Source: Paracoccus albicereus
Lineage (GTDB): Bacteria; Pseudomonadota; Alphaproteobacteria; Rhodobacterales; Rhodobacteraceae
Length of the DNA: 64,000 bases
Assembly (NCBI RefSeq): GCF_024359525.1
Contig: NZ_JAKZEU010000004.1
Location: forward strand, 372,001-436,000
Direction: 5' to 3'
Every line of letters starts with the position of its first letter. Position 1 is the first letter of the stretch. Shown here piece after piece: positions 44,277 to 53,273 of this stretch. The position numbers and the translations under genes are program-made. The notes beneath the pieces are model-generated. The model worked only from the letters and a program-made list of their open reading frames with translations, ran no database searches and was not told the origin of the DNA.

Positions 44277-44549
44277 ATGCCGCTGTTCGCCATCATCTGC
44301 CGCGACAAAGCCGGCGCGCTGCAGACCCGCAAGGATACGCGCGAGGCGCATCTGGCCTTCCTGCGCCAAGACAGCGTGGTTCATCTTGCCGGCCCGCTGA
44401 TCGAGAATGGCGATCCCTGCGGCTCGTTGATCGTGGTCGAGGCGGACTCGATGGATCACGCGCAGACATGGGCGGCGCAGGACCCCTACAAGGCCGCCGG
44501 GCTGTTCGACAGCGTCGAGATCATCGAATGGGTCAGGGTGATCGGCTGA
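44277..44549 (+). CDS. YciI family protein
   Basis: A 90-residue protein of the YciI/YCII ferredoxin-like fold: MPLFAIICRDKAGALQTRKDTREAHLAFL, then the conserved HLAGPLIENG and ADSMDHAQTWAAQDPYKAAGLF. The conserved His and Asp of the family are present. The biochemical role is unknown. It starts one base after gpsA and its stop overlaps the next ATG. Confidence 0.9.
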   Translation: MPLFAIICRDKAGALQTRKDTREAHLAFLRQDSVVHLAGPLIENGDPCGSLIVVEADSMDHAQTWAAQDPYKAAGLFDSVEIIEWVRVIG

Positions 44550-44962
44550 TGCGTTACTGGCTGTTCAAATCCGAACCCGACGTCTTCGGCTGGGACGATC
44601 TGGTCGCCAAGGGCAAGTCCGGCGAGGAATGGGACGGGGTGCGCAATTATCAGGCGCGCAACAACATGCGCGAGATGAAGAAGGGCGACCGCGGCTTTTT
44701 CTACCATTCCAACAAGGGCAAGGAAATCGTCGGCATCGTCGAGGTGATCGCCGAGGCGCATCCCGACAGCACCACCGACGATGCCCGCTGGGAATGTGTC
44801 GACGTCCGCGCGGTGAAGCCGGTGAAGACGCCGGTCTCGCTGGATCAGGCGAAGGAAGACGAGCGTCTGAAGGACATGGCGCTAGTCACCAACACCCGTC
44901 TTTCGGTCCAGCCGGTCAGCGAAGCGGAATGGAACGTGGTGATGGAACTGGCGGGAATGTAA
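44549..44962 (+). CDS. EVE domain-containing protein
   Basis: A 137-residue protein of the PUA-like EVE family, which binds modified bases or nucleotides. MRYWLFKSEPDVFGWDDL, GVRNYQARNNMREMKKGDRGFFYHSN and EIVGIVEV are the family landmarks. The pairing with a YciI protein and gpsA is conserved in alphaproteobacteria. The function in the cell is unknown. Confidence 0.92.
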   Translation: MRYWLFKSEPDVFGWDDLVAKGKSGEEWDGVRNYQARNNMREMKKGDRGFFYHSNKGKEIVGIVEVIAEAHPDSTTDDARWECVDVRAVKPVKTPVSLDQAKEDERLKDMALVTNTRLSVQPVSEAEWNVVMELAGM

Positions 44963-44980
44963 GGCTCGCCAGGCACGCGA

Positions 44981-45427
44981 TCATCCCGGCAGTTCACCGC
45001 TGAGAACGTAGCGCAGCATCTGCACCACCTGTTCGGGCCGCTCGGCCACGGCCAGCGCGGCGGCATCGACCTCTTTTAGCGCATGCGCGTGATCCGGTCC
45101 GTGCAGGATGATCAGCGACTTGCCCAAAGCTGCAGCATAGCCCGCATCGAAGGCCGCGTTCCATTGCTTGTACTGATCGCCGAAGCGGACGACGACGATG
45201 TCGGCATCCTCGATCCCCTTGCGGGTGCGGATCGCGTTCAGTTGTGCGCCCTTGCGATCGTGCCAGAACTTGTCGTCCTCTGCCCCCATGATCGCCACGC
45301 CGCAATCGTCGCTGGCTTCATGATCGGTGACAGGCCCGTGGAAACGGACGTCGAGTCCGTGCGCACCGTCGACGATCTGTTCGCGCCAATCGGTGTGGAT
45401 TTCGCCAGAGAGATAGACGGTCAGCAT
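44981..45427 (-). CDS. YtoQ family protein
   Basis: A 148-residue protein beginning MLTVYLSGEIHTDWREQI, with FHGPVTDHEASDD, IRTRKGIEDADIVVVRFGDQYKQWNAAFDAGYAAALGK and LIILHGPDHAHALKEVD. This Rossmann-like fold resembles nucleoside 2-deoxyribosyltransferases, and the sequence matches the YtoQ family, of unknown role. It is convergent with the EVE gene. Confidence 0.85.
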   Translation of the reverse strand: MLTVYLSGEIHTDWREQIVDGAHGLDVRFHGPVTDHEASDDCGVAIMGAEDDKFWHDRKGAQLNAIRTRKGIEDADIVVVRFGDQYKQWNAAFDAGYAAALGKSLIILHGPDHAHALKEVDAAALAVAERPEQVVQMLRYVLSGELPG

Positions 45428-45767
45428 GGAAGGACCCGATCCTTTGTTGCGGTCGGGCCGGGTATAGGCTTTCGGGGCCTGGATGTCACCCGCAGCGCCG
45501 GAAGGCGATGCGGATCATTGGTCGCTGACGAAAAAACGAAGGGTCCCGGCCGCCCAGTCAGCCGGAACCCTTCGCCCCCAGCGTGCCCATCCACCACACG
45601 CATTCGAGAAGGAATTTCGCGGACTGACCTACTGGTCGCCTTCCATTTCCGATAGCCGATCGCGCGATTCGCGGCAAAGACCAAGCACGCAGCATTCGAT
45701 TCAAACCAGCTTGGGTTCGGCGGGGCCGCGCGATAGGCTTGCGATCGATCACTGGGTAAGGATGGCG
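45428..45767. other. Intergenic region with a minus-strand terminator and no clear gene
   Basis: About 340 bases between divergent ytoQ and the Kdo-transferase-like gene. The left part should hold the ytoQ promoter and the right part the promoter of the waaA-like operon. In the middle is a strong terminator read on the minus strand (45531-45574). Upstream of it on that strand is a possible 64-codon frame (45558-45752) whose last codons include two adjacent Trp codons. I do not call it a gene. Confidence 0.6.
45531..45574 (-). terminator. Strong intrinsic terminator without an annotated upstream gene
   Basis: On the minus strand CGAAGGGTTCCGGC pairs with GCCGGGACCCTTCG (one mismatch) around a 10-base loop, followed by TTTTTT. 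It ends a transcript coming from 45575-45770, where no known gene lies. Confidence 0.85.
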
Positions 45768-47003
45768 ATGATCGACGCTCTGGGCCGTTTGGGGCTGTGG
45801 CTGGACCGCCGCCGCGGCACGGGCGATGCGGCGAACGTGCTGGCCGAACTGCCTGCGGGCACGGGTCCGGTACTGCTGATCGCGTCACCAGACCCCGACG
45901 CGCATGGCGTCCGCAGCGTCGCTGCCGCCCTGACCGCGCGGCGCGGCAAGCCGCAACTGGCGATCCTGGGGCGCGACAACCTGCCGTCCATGGCTGACGA
46001 TGCGGCGTCCACCGCGTTGCTCGACCGGCTGAGGCCCGATCTGATCCTGGTCCTGGGCGACGCCCTGCCCGCCCTGCTGATCGAAGCCGCGGCCCAGGCG
46101 GAAATTCCGCTGGTGCTGGCGGATGCCCATATCGCGGAGGAACAGGGCAGTGGAATCCTGCGAGGCGCGATGCGCTTTGCGATGCGGCGGCAATTGCTGC
46201 GTCGTTTCTCTCTTCTTCTGGTGGCGGACCCGGTCAGTCGCGCCGCCGCGCTGCGTCAGGGCGTGCCCGCCGGGCGCATCCGCGTGGTTGGGCCGGTGAC
46301 CGAGACCCGCGACCCGCCCCGCGCGACCGAAGCCGAGCGTGCGGAGCTTGCGACCCTGTTCCAGGGCCGCCATGTCTGGCTGGCGGTCAGCGTACCCGAG
46401 GCGGAGGAACAGGCGATCATGGCCGCGCACCGCGCCGCCTTGCGGTATTCGCACCGTGCCCTTCTGATCCTGATCCCCGACCGCCCCGATCGCGCCAGAG
46501 GGGTGGAGGAGCGTCTGGAAGCCGATGGCTTTACCGTCGCGCTGCGCAGCGACGAGATAGAGCCGACGGGCGAGATCCAGATCCTAATCGCGGATGACCC
46601 GGGCGAAATGGGGCTGTGGTACAGGCTGGCGACCGTCACCTATCTCGGCGGCACACTGTCCGGCGAGGCCCAGGCGCCGCGCCACCCGTTCGAGCCGGCC
46701 TCTCTGGGGTCGGCGATCATCCATGGGCCGCAGCTTGCCCCTTTCGCCGACGAGCTGCGTCAACTCAGCGGGTCCGACGCGACCCGTCCGGTCGACGGCG
46801 AGGCCGGCCTTGCCGAGGCCGTGGCGGATCTGGCGCAGCCTGACATCGTCGCGCGGATCGCCGCCAACGCATGGTCGGTCAGCACCGGCGGCGCCGGGGT
46901 GGCGCGGGACATCGCGGCGCCGGTTCTAGCGCTGCTGGCGAAGTCCCGCCGCGCCCAGTCAGCCGACGCTCGTCCCGCTTCCGGCACGGGAGTCGATCTC
47001 TGA
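45768..47003 (+). CDS. Divergent 3-deoxy-D-manno-octulosonic acid transferase homologue
   Basis: A 411-residue GT-B-type protein resembling WaaA/Kdt[35 protein letters not shown] corresponds to the N-terminal domain, and [35 protein letters not shown] to the C-terminal sugar-nucleotide region. The HAASVGE-type catalytic motif is absent ([11 protein letters not shown] instead), as are ESELWPN and the GNLKFD-like segment (GPVTET). It may be inactive or use another substrate. Start ATG 45768 has AAGG six bases upstream; 45762 is also possible. It overlaps lpxK by one base. Confidence 0.72.
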   Translation: MIDALGRLGLWLDRRRGTGDAANVLAELPAGTGPVLLIASPDPDAHGVRSVAAALTARRGKPQLAILGRDNLPSMADDAASTALLDRLRPDLILVLGDALPALLIEAAAQAEIPLVLADAHIAEEQGSGILRGAMRFAMRRQLLRRFSLLLVADPVSRAAALRQGVPAGRIRVVGPVTETRDPPRATEAERAELATLFQGRHVWLAVSVPEAEEQAIMAAHRAALRYSHRALLILIPDRPDRARGVEERLEADGFTVALRSDEIEPTGEIQILIADDPGEMGLWYRLATVTYLGGTLSGEAQAPRHPFEPASLGSAIIHGPQLAPFADELRQLSGSDATRPVDGEAGLAEAVADLAQPDIVARIAANAWSVSTGGAGVARDIAAPVLALLAKSRRAQSADARPASGTGVDL

Positions 47004-47980
47004 TGCGGCCGCCCGGCTTCTGGTATAGCAGACCGCCCACGCTGACGGCGCACCTGTTGTCACCGCTGGGCCGCATCTACGCGGCGGCAACCGCACGGCG
47101 GTTGTCGCAGGGCGTGCGTGCATCCGCTGGCGCGCCCGTGATCTGCGTGGGAAACCTGAATGCCGGCGGCACCGGCAAGACCCCCACGGTCATCCACCTG
47201 ATCCAGGCGCTGCAATCCCGCGGGATTACGGCCCATGTCGTCAGCCGGGGCTATGGCGGTCGCGCGAAGGGGCCGCTGCGCGTCGACGAGGGGCGGCACG
47301 ATGCGGCACTGACCGGGGACGAGCCGCTGCTGCTGTCGGCTTTCGCGCCTGTCTGGGTGTCTAAGGATCGTGCCGCAGGCGCGCAGGCCGCGGTCGCGGC
47401 AGGGGCCGAGGCCATCCTGCTGGATGACGGGTTCCAAGACCCCGCGCTGTCCCATGATCTGGCCATCATTACCGTCGATGCTTCGCTCGGTTTCGGCAAC
47501 GGATTGTGCCTGCCGGCCGGTCCGCTGCGCGAACCCGTTACGAGCGGCCTTGCCCGGGCCGACCTGCTGCTGGCCATTGGCGACGCACCCTTCAACCCGC
47601 CTGCGGATGCCCCGCCGCTGGTGCGCGGACGTTTGCAGCCTTTGCAGACCGGGCTCGACTGGCAGGATCATCGCGTTCTGGCCTTTGCCGGAATCGGGCA
47701 TCCGGAAAAGTTTTTCACAACGTTGCGCAAGCTTGGCGCCGATCTGGTCCGCGCCGAGGCGCTGGACGATCATCAGCCCTTTACCCCGCAGCTTCTCGCC
47801 CGGCTGGAGGCAGAGGCGTTGGCCGCCGGTGCGCAGCTGGTCTCGACCGAAAAGGATGCCGTCCGCTTGCCCGGGTCTTTCCGCGCGAAGGTGCTGACCC
47901 TGCCCGTGCGGCTGACGCTGGATGATCTCGCACCGTTCGATGCGGCACTGGACCGGCTGTTCGGCAGAGACGCGGGATGA
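47003..47980 (+). CDS. lpxK: Tetraacyldisaccharide 4'-kinase
   Basis: Inner-membrane kinase that phosphorylates the lipid A disaccharide at the 4' position. The 325-residue protein has an N-terminal membrane-associated helix ([18 protein letters not shown]), the P-loop [36 protein letters not shown] and [11 protein letters not shown], all standard for LpxK. The gene is coupled to the preceding Kdo-transferase-like gene and to tadA by four-base or one-base overlaps. Confidence 0.95.
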   Translation: MRPPGFWYSRPPTLTAHLLSPLGRIYAAATARRLSQGVRASAGAPVICVGNLNAGGTGKTPTVIHLIQALQSRGITAHVVSRGYGGRAKGPLRVDEGRHDAALTGDEPLLLSAFAPVWVSKDRAAGAQAAVAAGAEAILLDDGFQDPALSHDLAIITVDASLGFGNGLCLPAGPLREPVTSGLARADLLLAIGDAPFNPPADAPPLVRGRLQPLQTGLDWQDHRVLAFAGIGHPEKFFTTLRKLGADLVRAEALDDHQPFTPQLLARLEAEALAAGAQLVSTEKDAVRLPGSFRAKVLTLPVRLTLDDLAPFDAALDRLFGRDAG

Positions 47981-48429
47981 GTGCCTTCACCTCGCACATG
48001 GATCGCGCATTGGTGCAGGCGCGCGCCGCCGCAGATCGGGGCGAGGTGCCAGTCGGCGCGGTCCTGATCGATGCCGCGGGTCGGATCGTGTCGGAAGACG
48101 GCAACCGGACGCGCGAAATGCGCGACCCGACCGCCCATGCCGAAATCCTCGCGATCCGCGCCGCTTGCGCCGCCGCCGGATCGGAACGGCTGCCCGGCCA
48201 TGTTCTGTGGGTCACGCTGGAACCCTGCCCAATGTGCGCGGCCGCAATCTCGGCTGCGCGCATCGCCACGCTTTACTACGGTGCGTCTGACCCGCGGATG
48301 GGCGGCGTCACCCACGGCGCGCGCGTCTTCGATCACCCGCAATGCCACCACCGTCCCGAAATCTACGACGGCATCGGCGGCCAAGCGTCGCGCGAGCTTC
48401 TTCAATCGTTTTTCGCAGGCAAACGATGA
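47977..48429 (+). CDS. tadA: tRNA-specific adenosine deaminase
   Basis: Converts A34 to inosine in tRNA-Arg(ACG). The 150-residue cytidine-deaminase-fold protein has the zinc and proton-shuttle motif [10 protein letters not shown] and the second zinc motif [10 protein letters not shown]-terminus and length are typical. It overlaps lpxK and the HAD gene (ATGA each side). Confidence 0.95.
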   Translation: MSAFTSHMDRALVQARAAADRGEVPVGAVLIDAAGRIVSEDGNRTREMRDPTAHAEILAIRAACAAAGSERLPGHVLWVTLEPCPMCAAAISAARIATLYYGASDPRMGGVTHGARVFDHPQCHHRPEIYDGIGGQASRELLQSFFAGKR

Positions 48430-49031
48430 GACCGATCATCTTCGACTTCGGCGGCGTGCTGATCCAATGGCATGCGGAACGGGCCTTCGCCCGGCACTTC
48501 GCGAATGACGTCGAGGCGCGCGGCTGGATGGCACGGATCGGCTTTCCCGGCTGGAACGCGATGCTGGACGCGGGTGACGACTTGGCCAGCGTCGCCCGGG
48601 CGGCCCGCGACGAGCATGGCGAGGACGCCCGACCGTTGGCCAGCTATGCCGACGACTTCGCGGCCAGCATTGCTGATCCGGTTCCGGGAACCTGGAACGT
48701 CCTTCACGCGCTTTCGGACGCAGGCCATCCGCTCTACGGGTTGACCAACTGGAGTGCTGAGACCTTCCATCATGCCGAGGCGCTTTACCCGGAACTGCGT
48801 ACGCTGTTCCTGGACATCGTCGTCTCTGGGCGTGAACGGGTGGCAAAGCCCGATCTGGCGATCTTCCGCCTTCTCTGTACTCGCAACGGACTTGATCCCG
48901 CGGACTGCCTGTTCATCGACGACAGCGCCGCCAATGTCGCGGCGGCACGCGATCTGGGGATGGACGCGATCCGCTTCACCGATGCCGATGCGTTGATGCA
49001 TGAGCTTGCCAGTCGTGGCATCGCGGTCTGA
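48426..49031 (+). CDS. HAD family hydrolase
   Basis: A 201-residue haloacid-dehalogenase-type phosphatase. Motif I is IIFDFGGVLIQWHAER, motif II LTNWSAETF, motif III lysine in ERVAKPDLAIF, motif IV CLFIDDSAANVAAA. It resembles the YihX-type sugar-phosphate phosphatases, but the substrate is unknown. It overlaps tadA and ends 44 bases before tRNA-Gly. Confidence 0.9.
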   Translation: MRPIIFDFGGVLIQWHAERAFARHFANDVEARGWMARIGFPGWNAMLDAGDDLASVARAARDEHGEDARPLASYADDFAASIADPVPGTWNVLHALSDAGHPLYGLTNWSAETFHHAEALYPELRTLFLDIVVSGRERVAKPDLAIFRLLCTRNGLDPADCLFIDDSAANVAAARDLGMDAIRFTDADALMHELASRGIAV

Positions 49032-49075
49032 GACCGGCTTGCGCGCTGCCCGGCCCCGCCCTATACCGGCGGGGC

Positions 49076-49149
49076 GCGGGTGTAGCTCAATGGTAGAGCA
49101 GCAGCCTTCCAAGCTGAATACGTGGGTTCGATTCCCATCACCCGCTCCA
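49076..49149 (+). tRNA. tRNA-Gly (TCC)
   Basis: A 74-nt cloverleaf with encoded CCA. Acceptor GCGGGTG pairs with CACCCGC, the anticodon loop CTTCCAA carries TCC, reading GGA, and the T arm is GTGGG-TTCGATT-CCCAT. Confidence 0.95.
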
Positions 49150-49199
49150 CCTTCCCCCAAGGACTTGACCTCGCAATGCCCTCGGGTCAGCGTCGCGCG

Positions 49200-49979
49200 A
49201 TGACGACCTACGGTTTCATCGGCACGGGCGCGATCACGGATGCCATCGTGCGGGGTCTGAAGACCTCGCCGCTTGCGGATCGCCCGATCCTGCTGTCGCC
49301 GCGCAGCCAGTCCGTTTCGGCCGCGCTGGCTGCCGACTTGGAAGGCATCACGGTGGCAACTGACAACCAGGCTGTGATCGACGGCGCTGATGTTCTGATC
49401 CTCGCCGTTCTGCCGCAGCATGCGGGCGAGATCCTGCGCCCGCTGACCTTTCCTGCGGGCAAGCCGATCATAAGTCTGATCGCCGCGACGCCGATCCAGA
49501 CGATCGCCCATTGGACTCGGCGTGACGCGACCGACATCTGCAGGGCGATCCCGCTTCCCTCGACCGAGACCCGCACCTGCGCGACACCGGTTTATCCGCC
49601 GCGCGCCGAGGCGATGAAGCTCTTCGAAGCTTTAGGCCAGGCGCTCGCCGTCGAAGATGCGGCGAGTTTCGACACTTATGGCGCCGCCAGCGCGTTGATG
49701 GCACCCTATTTCGCCTTTGCACAGGCCGCTGCCGACTGGCTGTCGGCAAACGGGCTGCCCCAGGACGATGCGCAGACGTATGTCCGCACGCTCTTCGCAA
49801 ACCTTGGCGCCACGCTGCGGGACCGGACGGACCCCATTACCGATCTGCGCAAGGCTCACCAGACGACGGGCGGGCTGAACGAACTGGCAGGGCTGACCTT
49901 CGATGAGGGCGGACCACAGGCACTGGGCGCCGCGCTGGACGCCGCGCTGGCGCGCGTTCAGGGGCGACAGGCAGGCTGA
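49200..49979 (+). CDS. ProC-like NAD(P)-binding oxidoreductase
   Basis: A 259-residue protein of the pyrroline-5-carboxylate reductase superfamily. It starts MTTYGFIGTGAITDAIVRGL with the Rossmann glycines and has LILAVLPQHAGEIL. The reductase-specific parts are weaker: IPLPSTETRTCATPVYPP in place of a MPNTPA-type motif, and HQTTGGLNELAGL where true ProC has a PGGTT-type signature. A true ProC role is thus uncertain. The start may also be an ATG at 49176. Confidence 0.62.
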   Translation: MTTYGFIGTGAITDAIVRGLKTSPLADRPILLSPRSQSVSAALAADLEGITVATDNQAVIDGADVLILAVLPQHAGEILRPLTFPAGKPIISLIAATPIQTIAHWTRRDATDICRAIPLPSTETRTCATPVYPPRAEAMKLFEALGQALAVEDAASFDTYGAASALMAPYFAFAQAAADWLSANGLPQDDAQTYVRTLFANLGATLRDRTDPITDLRKAHQTTGGLNELAGLTFDEGGPQALGAALDAALARVQGRQAG

Positions 49980-50046
49980 CCCTTTCACCGACGCTCCGCC
50001 GACCCTATCTTCGGTGCAGCCGACCTTTCCTGCGCAAGGATCCTTG

Positions 50047-50130
50047 ATGTCACAGAACGCGATGCGCCGCCTGTCCTTCTATCTGCTGATGGGCCTGACG
50101 CTTTACGCCTCGCTTGCGGGCGCGGGCTGA
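50047..50130 (+). CDS. 27-residue membrane peptide
   Basis: A very short frame, MSQNAMRRLSFYLLMGLTLYASLAGAG, consisting of a basic start and one hydrophobic helix. AAGGA lies six to seven bases upstream of the ATG, and it is 10 bases before the XpaC-family gene. The translation signal and hydrophobic pattern make it plausible, but size prevents a firm call. No function recognised. Confidence 0.45.
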   Translation: MSQNAMRRLSFYLLMGLTLYASLAGAG

Positions 50131-50139
50131 GGCAGGATC

Positions 50140-51096
50140 ATGGCTGAACGGTTCGGCGGACGTTTTTCACCCGGCAATCTTCTTGGCAGTGACGCTCGGC
50201 CCCCGCGCAAGCCGGTGCGGCACCGCTTCACAGGACGGACACGGTGGATCACCGCCGCGGCCACGCCTTTCCTGCTGACGGCATTCTTTCAGCCACCCGT
50301 CGAGATGGTGGCGAACCTCGCGGCGTTCGGCATGATGGCCTCGGCCATGTGGATGACACGCGAGGGTCTGCAGGCCGAAGCGGAATACGATGCCCGCCGC
50401 ACCGCGCGCCGCCCAGCGATCCCGCGCAAGCTGTTTGGCGGGATCCTGACCGGCGTGGGTCTTGCCGTGGGTGCGGCAGAGCCCGGGGCGATATCGGGCG
50501 CCGCGGTCATCGGCTTTGCCGGCGCGCTGATGCATTGGCTGGCCTTCGGACCCGATCCGATGCGCGACAAAGGGATGGAGGGCGTCGACAGCTTTCAGCA
50601 GGATCGCGTCGCCCGGATGGTCGAGGAAGGGCAGCGTCACCTTGACGGGATGCGTGATGCCATCGCCAGGACCGGCGACCGGCGGCTCGAGGCGCGGGTG
50701 TCGATGTTTCAGGCCATCGTCCACGATCTCTTCGAACAGGTGCAGCAGGATCCCGGCGATCTGGGCGCGGTTCGTCGCTACATGGGCGTCTATCTGCTGG
50801 GCGCACGCGACGCGACGGTGAAGTTCGCCGATCTCTACGTACAAACGCACGACGATCGCGCAAGGGCCGATTGGGAAAATCTGCTGGCGGATCTGGAAAC
50901 GAATTTCGCCGCGCGCACGAAACAGTTGATCTCGGGCGGGCGCACCGATCTGGATATCGAGATCTCTGTCCTGCGAGACCGCCTCGCGCGTGAAGGCGTC
51001 ACCGCGTCGGATCGTCCGGCCGTCGAGGATCGCAGCGACGACCCGTTCGCGGCCGGCATCCTTCTGGACCCCGAACGCACCAAGGTTCGCCGCTGA
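50140..51096 (+). CDS. 5-bromo-4-chloroindolyl phosphate hydrolysis (XpaC) family protein
   Basis: A 318-residue protein with two membrane helices around residues 30-75 and another pair near 105-140, followed by a long helical cytoplasmic domain ([71 protein letters not shown]). This matches the XpaC family. XpaC genes are often followed by a TelA-type toxic-anion resistance gene, but here truA follows. The family name is operational and the real function is not known. Confidence 0.82.
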   Translation: MAERFGGRFSPGNLLGSDARPPRKPVRHRFTGRTRWITAAATPFLLTAFFQPPVEMVANLAAFGMMASAMWMTREGLQAEAEYDARRTARRPAIPRKLFGGILTGVGLAVGAAEPGAISGAAVIGFAGALMHWLAFGPDPMRDKGMEGVDSFQQDRVARMVEEGQRHLDGMRDAIARTGDRRLEARVSMFQAIVHDLFEQVQQDPGDLGAVRRYMGVYLLGARDATVKFADLYVQTHDDRARADWENLLADLETNFAARTKQLISGGRTDLDIEISVLRDRLAREGVTASDRPAVEDRSDDPFAAGILLDPERTKVRR

Positions 51097-51097
51097 T

Positions 51098-51877
51098 TTG
51101 CCCCGCTACGCGCTTAAGATTGAATATGACGGGCGCCCGTTTGCGGGCTGGCAGGCGCAGGCCGATCAACCCTCGGTCCAAGCTGCGGTCGAGACGGCTT
51201 TGGCAGCGCTTGATCCGGGCTTTGCCGACGGCATGAGGATCGCTGCGGCGGGGCGCACCGATGCGGGCGTACACGCAACCGGTCAGGTCGCCCATGCCGA
51301 TCTGACCAAGGAGTGGGACACGTTTCGTCTGTCCGAGGCACTGAACTGGCACCTGAAGCCCGCCCCCGTCGCCGTGGTGTCCGCCGCGCGCGTGCCCGAC
51401 GATTTCCACGCGCGGTTTTCGGCCGTCGGACGGCGCTACACCTTTCGCCTGATCGCACGTCGCGCACCCGTGACCCATGATCGCGGACGGGTCTGGCAGG
51501 TTCTGAATCCGCTCGATGCCGATGCAATGCGTGAAGGCGCGGCACATCTGCTCGGGCAGCACGATTTCACCACCTTTCGCTCGACCATGTGTCAGGCTCA
51601 GAGTCCCGTAAAGACGCTCGATGCGATCGAGATCGAAGAGGTTGCGCTGCCGCACGGGGCGGAATTCCGCTTCCACCTTGCCGCGCGGTCATTTCTACAC
51701 AATCAGGTCCGTTCTATCGTGGGTACGCTGGAACGGGTCGGGGCGGGGTCCTGGCCGCCGGAACGCGTCGCCGACGCGCTTGCTGCGCAGGATCGCTCCG
51801 CGTGCGGGCCGGTCTGCCCGCCCCAGGGCCTGTATCTGACCGGCGTCGATTACCCGGTCGAGCCTTTCAGGGAATAG
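51098..51877 (+). CDS. truA: tRNA pseudouridine(38-40) synthase
   Basis: A 259-residue enzyme that isomerises uridines 38-40 in the anticodon arm. The catalytic Asp is in [15 protein letters not shown], preceded by [14 protein letters not shown], and the C-terminal domain has [17 protein letters not shown]. No ATG fits the family start; the TTG at 51098, one base after the XpaC stop, gives [12 protein letters not shown] and is the best choice. Confidence 0.94.
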   Translation: MPRYALKIEYDGRPFAGWQAQADQPSVQAAVETALAALDPGFADGMRIAAAGRTDAGVHATGQVAHADLTKEWDTFRLSEALNWHLKPAPVAVVSAARVPDDFHARFSAVGRRYTFRLIARRAPVTHDRGRVWQVLNPLDADAMREGAAHLLGQHDFTTFRSTMCQAQSPVKTLDAIEIEEVALPHGAEFRFHLAARSFLHNQVRSIVGTLERVGAGSWPPERVADALAAQDRSACGPVCPPQGLYLTGVDYPVEPFRE

Positions 51878-51880
51878 CAC

Positions 51881-52633
51881 CTAGCGGCCACGCCGCCGCA
51901 CGCGTTCATCACGACGCGAGGCGACGATCTTGATCGTGTGCCAGATGATCCAAAGGTCCATGCCCATGGTGCGATGCTGCTGATAGATCTGGTCGATCCG
52001 CAGCTTCGCCGGAAGGCAGCGGCGGTAATAAGCATCTTCGGTCGCCTCAGCGCTGCGGCAGCCTGCCATGATCCGATCTTCGTGCCGATGATAGATCAGC
52101 GTCGCCAGGCCCGTAGCGCCGGGTCGGCTTTTCAGCACCTGCGCATAAACCATCGGAAAGCGCTCGACATATTCCGGCAGCGGCGGACGCGGGCCGACGA
52201 AGCTCATGTCGCCCTTCAGGATGTTGAAAAGCTGCGGCAATTCGTCCAGACGGCTCCGACGCAGGATATGGCCGAGCCTGGTAATCCGCCAATGCTTGTG
52301 CGCGCCGGTCGCGCCGCGATCCTGTTCATCGCGCGCCATCGTCCGAAACTTGAGCTGGATGAACAGCTTGCCCGGTGCGCTGACGCGTTCTGCGCGATAA
52401 AGGATCGGGCCGCCTTCCGAGATCTTCAGGATCACCGCGACGGCGACCATGACAACCGAAAGCGGAACGAGCAGGATCAGCGCCGCGACGATGTCAAAGA
52501 TGCGTTTGGACCAGGGCATGGCGACGAACTCTGCCGCACGTGCGGGGCCTGCACCCAACCAGCCGGTCGGAATGCGCTGAAAGCCTTCCAACGGATGAAG
52601 GTCGGTATTGTCCCAATCGTGGTGGATCGTCAC
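51881..52633 (-). CDS. Sugar transferase (monotopic phosphoglycosyl transferase)
   Basis: A 250-residue bacterial sugar transferase (WcaJ/PglC group). A membrane-embedded hairpin (KRIFDIVAALILLVPLSVVMVAVAVI) precedes KFRTM, RRSRLDELPQLFNILKGDMSFVGPRPPLPEY with the catalytic Asp-Glu dyad, and SRPGATGL. It would transfer a sugar phosphate to undecaprenyl phosphate, starting an exopolysaccharide or O-antigen unit. No other polysaccharide genes are nearby. It is convergent with truA. Confidence 0.9.
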   Translation of the reverse strand: MTIHHDWDNTDLHPLEGFQRIPTGWLGAGPARAAEFVAMPWSKRIFDIVAALILLVPLSVVMVAVAVILKISEGGPILYRAERVSAPGKLFIQLKFRTMARDEQDRGATGAHKHWRITRLGHILRRSRLDELPQLFNILKGDMSFVGPRPPLPEYVERFPMVYAQVLKSRPGATGLATLIYHRHEDRIMAGCRSAEATEDAYYRRCLPAKLRIDQIYQQHRTMGMDLWIIWHTIKIVASRRDERVRRRGR

Positions 52634-52805
52634 AGAATTCTTCCAGACCTGCTTGCCGCGCCTGCATCATCGTGTCGCTACCATAGACGTTCACCAATGA
52701 ACATCCGAAGGCAAGACGCCCGGCGGCGACACTTGCACGATGCTTGCACATCGGCCACTGTTGGACGGTTATTCAGGCAAGATTTGGCCGAAGGACTTCC
52801 CGGAC

Positions 52806-53261
52806 ATGAGAAAATTCATGGTCTTGCTGGACGATTCGCGCGAGTGCCTGAACGCGATGCGCTTCGCAGCGATGCGTGCGGCCAACACCGGCGGCGCCGT
52901 GGTCGTGCTGGCCGTGATCCCTGCCGAGGACATTCAGCACGGTTTCGGCGTGGCCGAAGTGATGCGCGCCGAAGCGCGCGAACGGATCGAAGCGCATTTC
53001 GAGGTCTTCGCCAAATGGATGCGCGACCGCCCCAAGGTCGAGCCGGAACTGGTCATTCGCGAGGGCGATCCGGCCGACGAATTGCTGGCGCAGGTGGCCG
53101 AGGACAGTGAGATCGGGATCGTCGTTCTGGGTCTCGCCAGCGACAAGGGCGGCCAGAACCCAATCCTGAGCCGGCTTTTGCGCGATGTCTCGGCGCTTCA
53201 TTGCCCGCTGACCTTGGTGCCAGGCGACATGTCGAAGGAACGGCTGGAAGCGATCACCTGA
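52806..53261 (+). CDS. Universal stress protein (UspA family)
   Basis: A 151-residue UspA-fold protein: MRKFMVLLDDSRECLNAMRFAAMRA at the N-terminus, AEDIQHGF, and ELVIREGDPADELLAQVAEDSEIGIVVLGLA. The C-terminal ATP loop pattern G-x2-G-x9-G-S is not complete (ASDKGGQNPILSRLLRDV), so ATP binding is uncertain. A direct repeat CTTGCAC (52732 and 52743) lies upstream. Confidence 0.88.
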   Translation: MRKFMVLLDDSRECLNAMRFAAMRAANTGGAVVVLAVIPAEDIQHGFGVAEVMRAEARERIEAHFEVFAKWMRDRPKVEPELVIREGDPADELLAQVAEDSEIGIVVLGLASDKGGQNPILSRLLRDVSALHCPLTLVPGDMSKERLEAIT

Positions 53262-53273
53262 GGGCCACGGGGC

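Noticed and set aside
45531..45600. Classical tryptophan attenuator because of tandem Trp codons before a terminator
   Set aside because: No trp gene lies downstream, and the stop codon sits in the terminator loop, so the ribosome would hinder the hairpin. Only an orphan transcript is supported.
52689..52702. LexA-type box GTTCACCAATGAAC upstream of the sugar transferase
   Set aside because: It is a palindrome, but the alphaproteobacterial LexA site is GTTC-N7-GTTC, so the half-site orientation and spacing do not fit.
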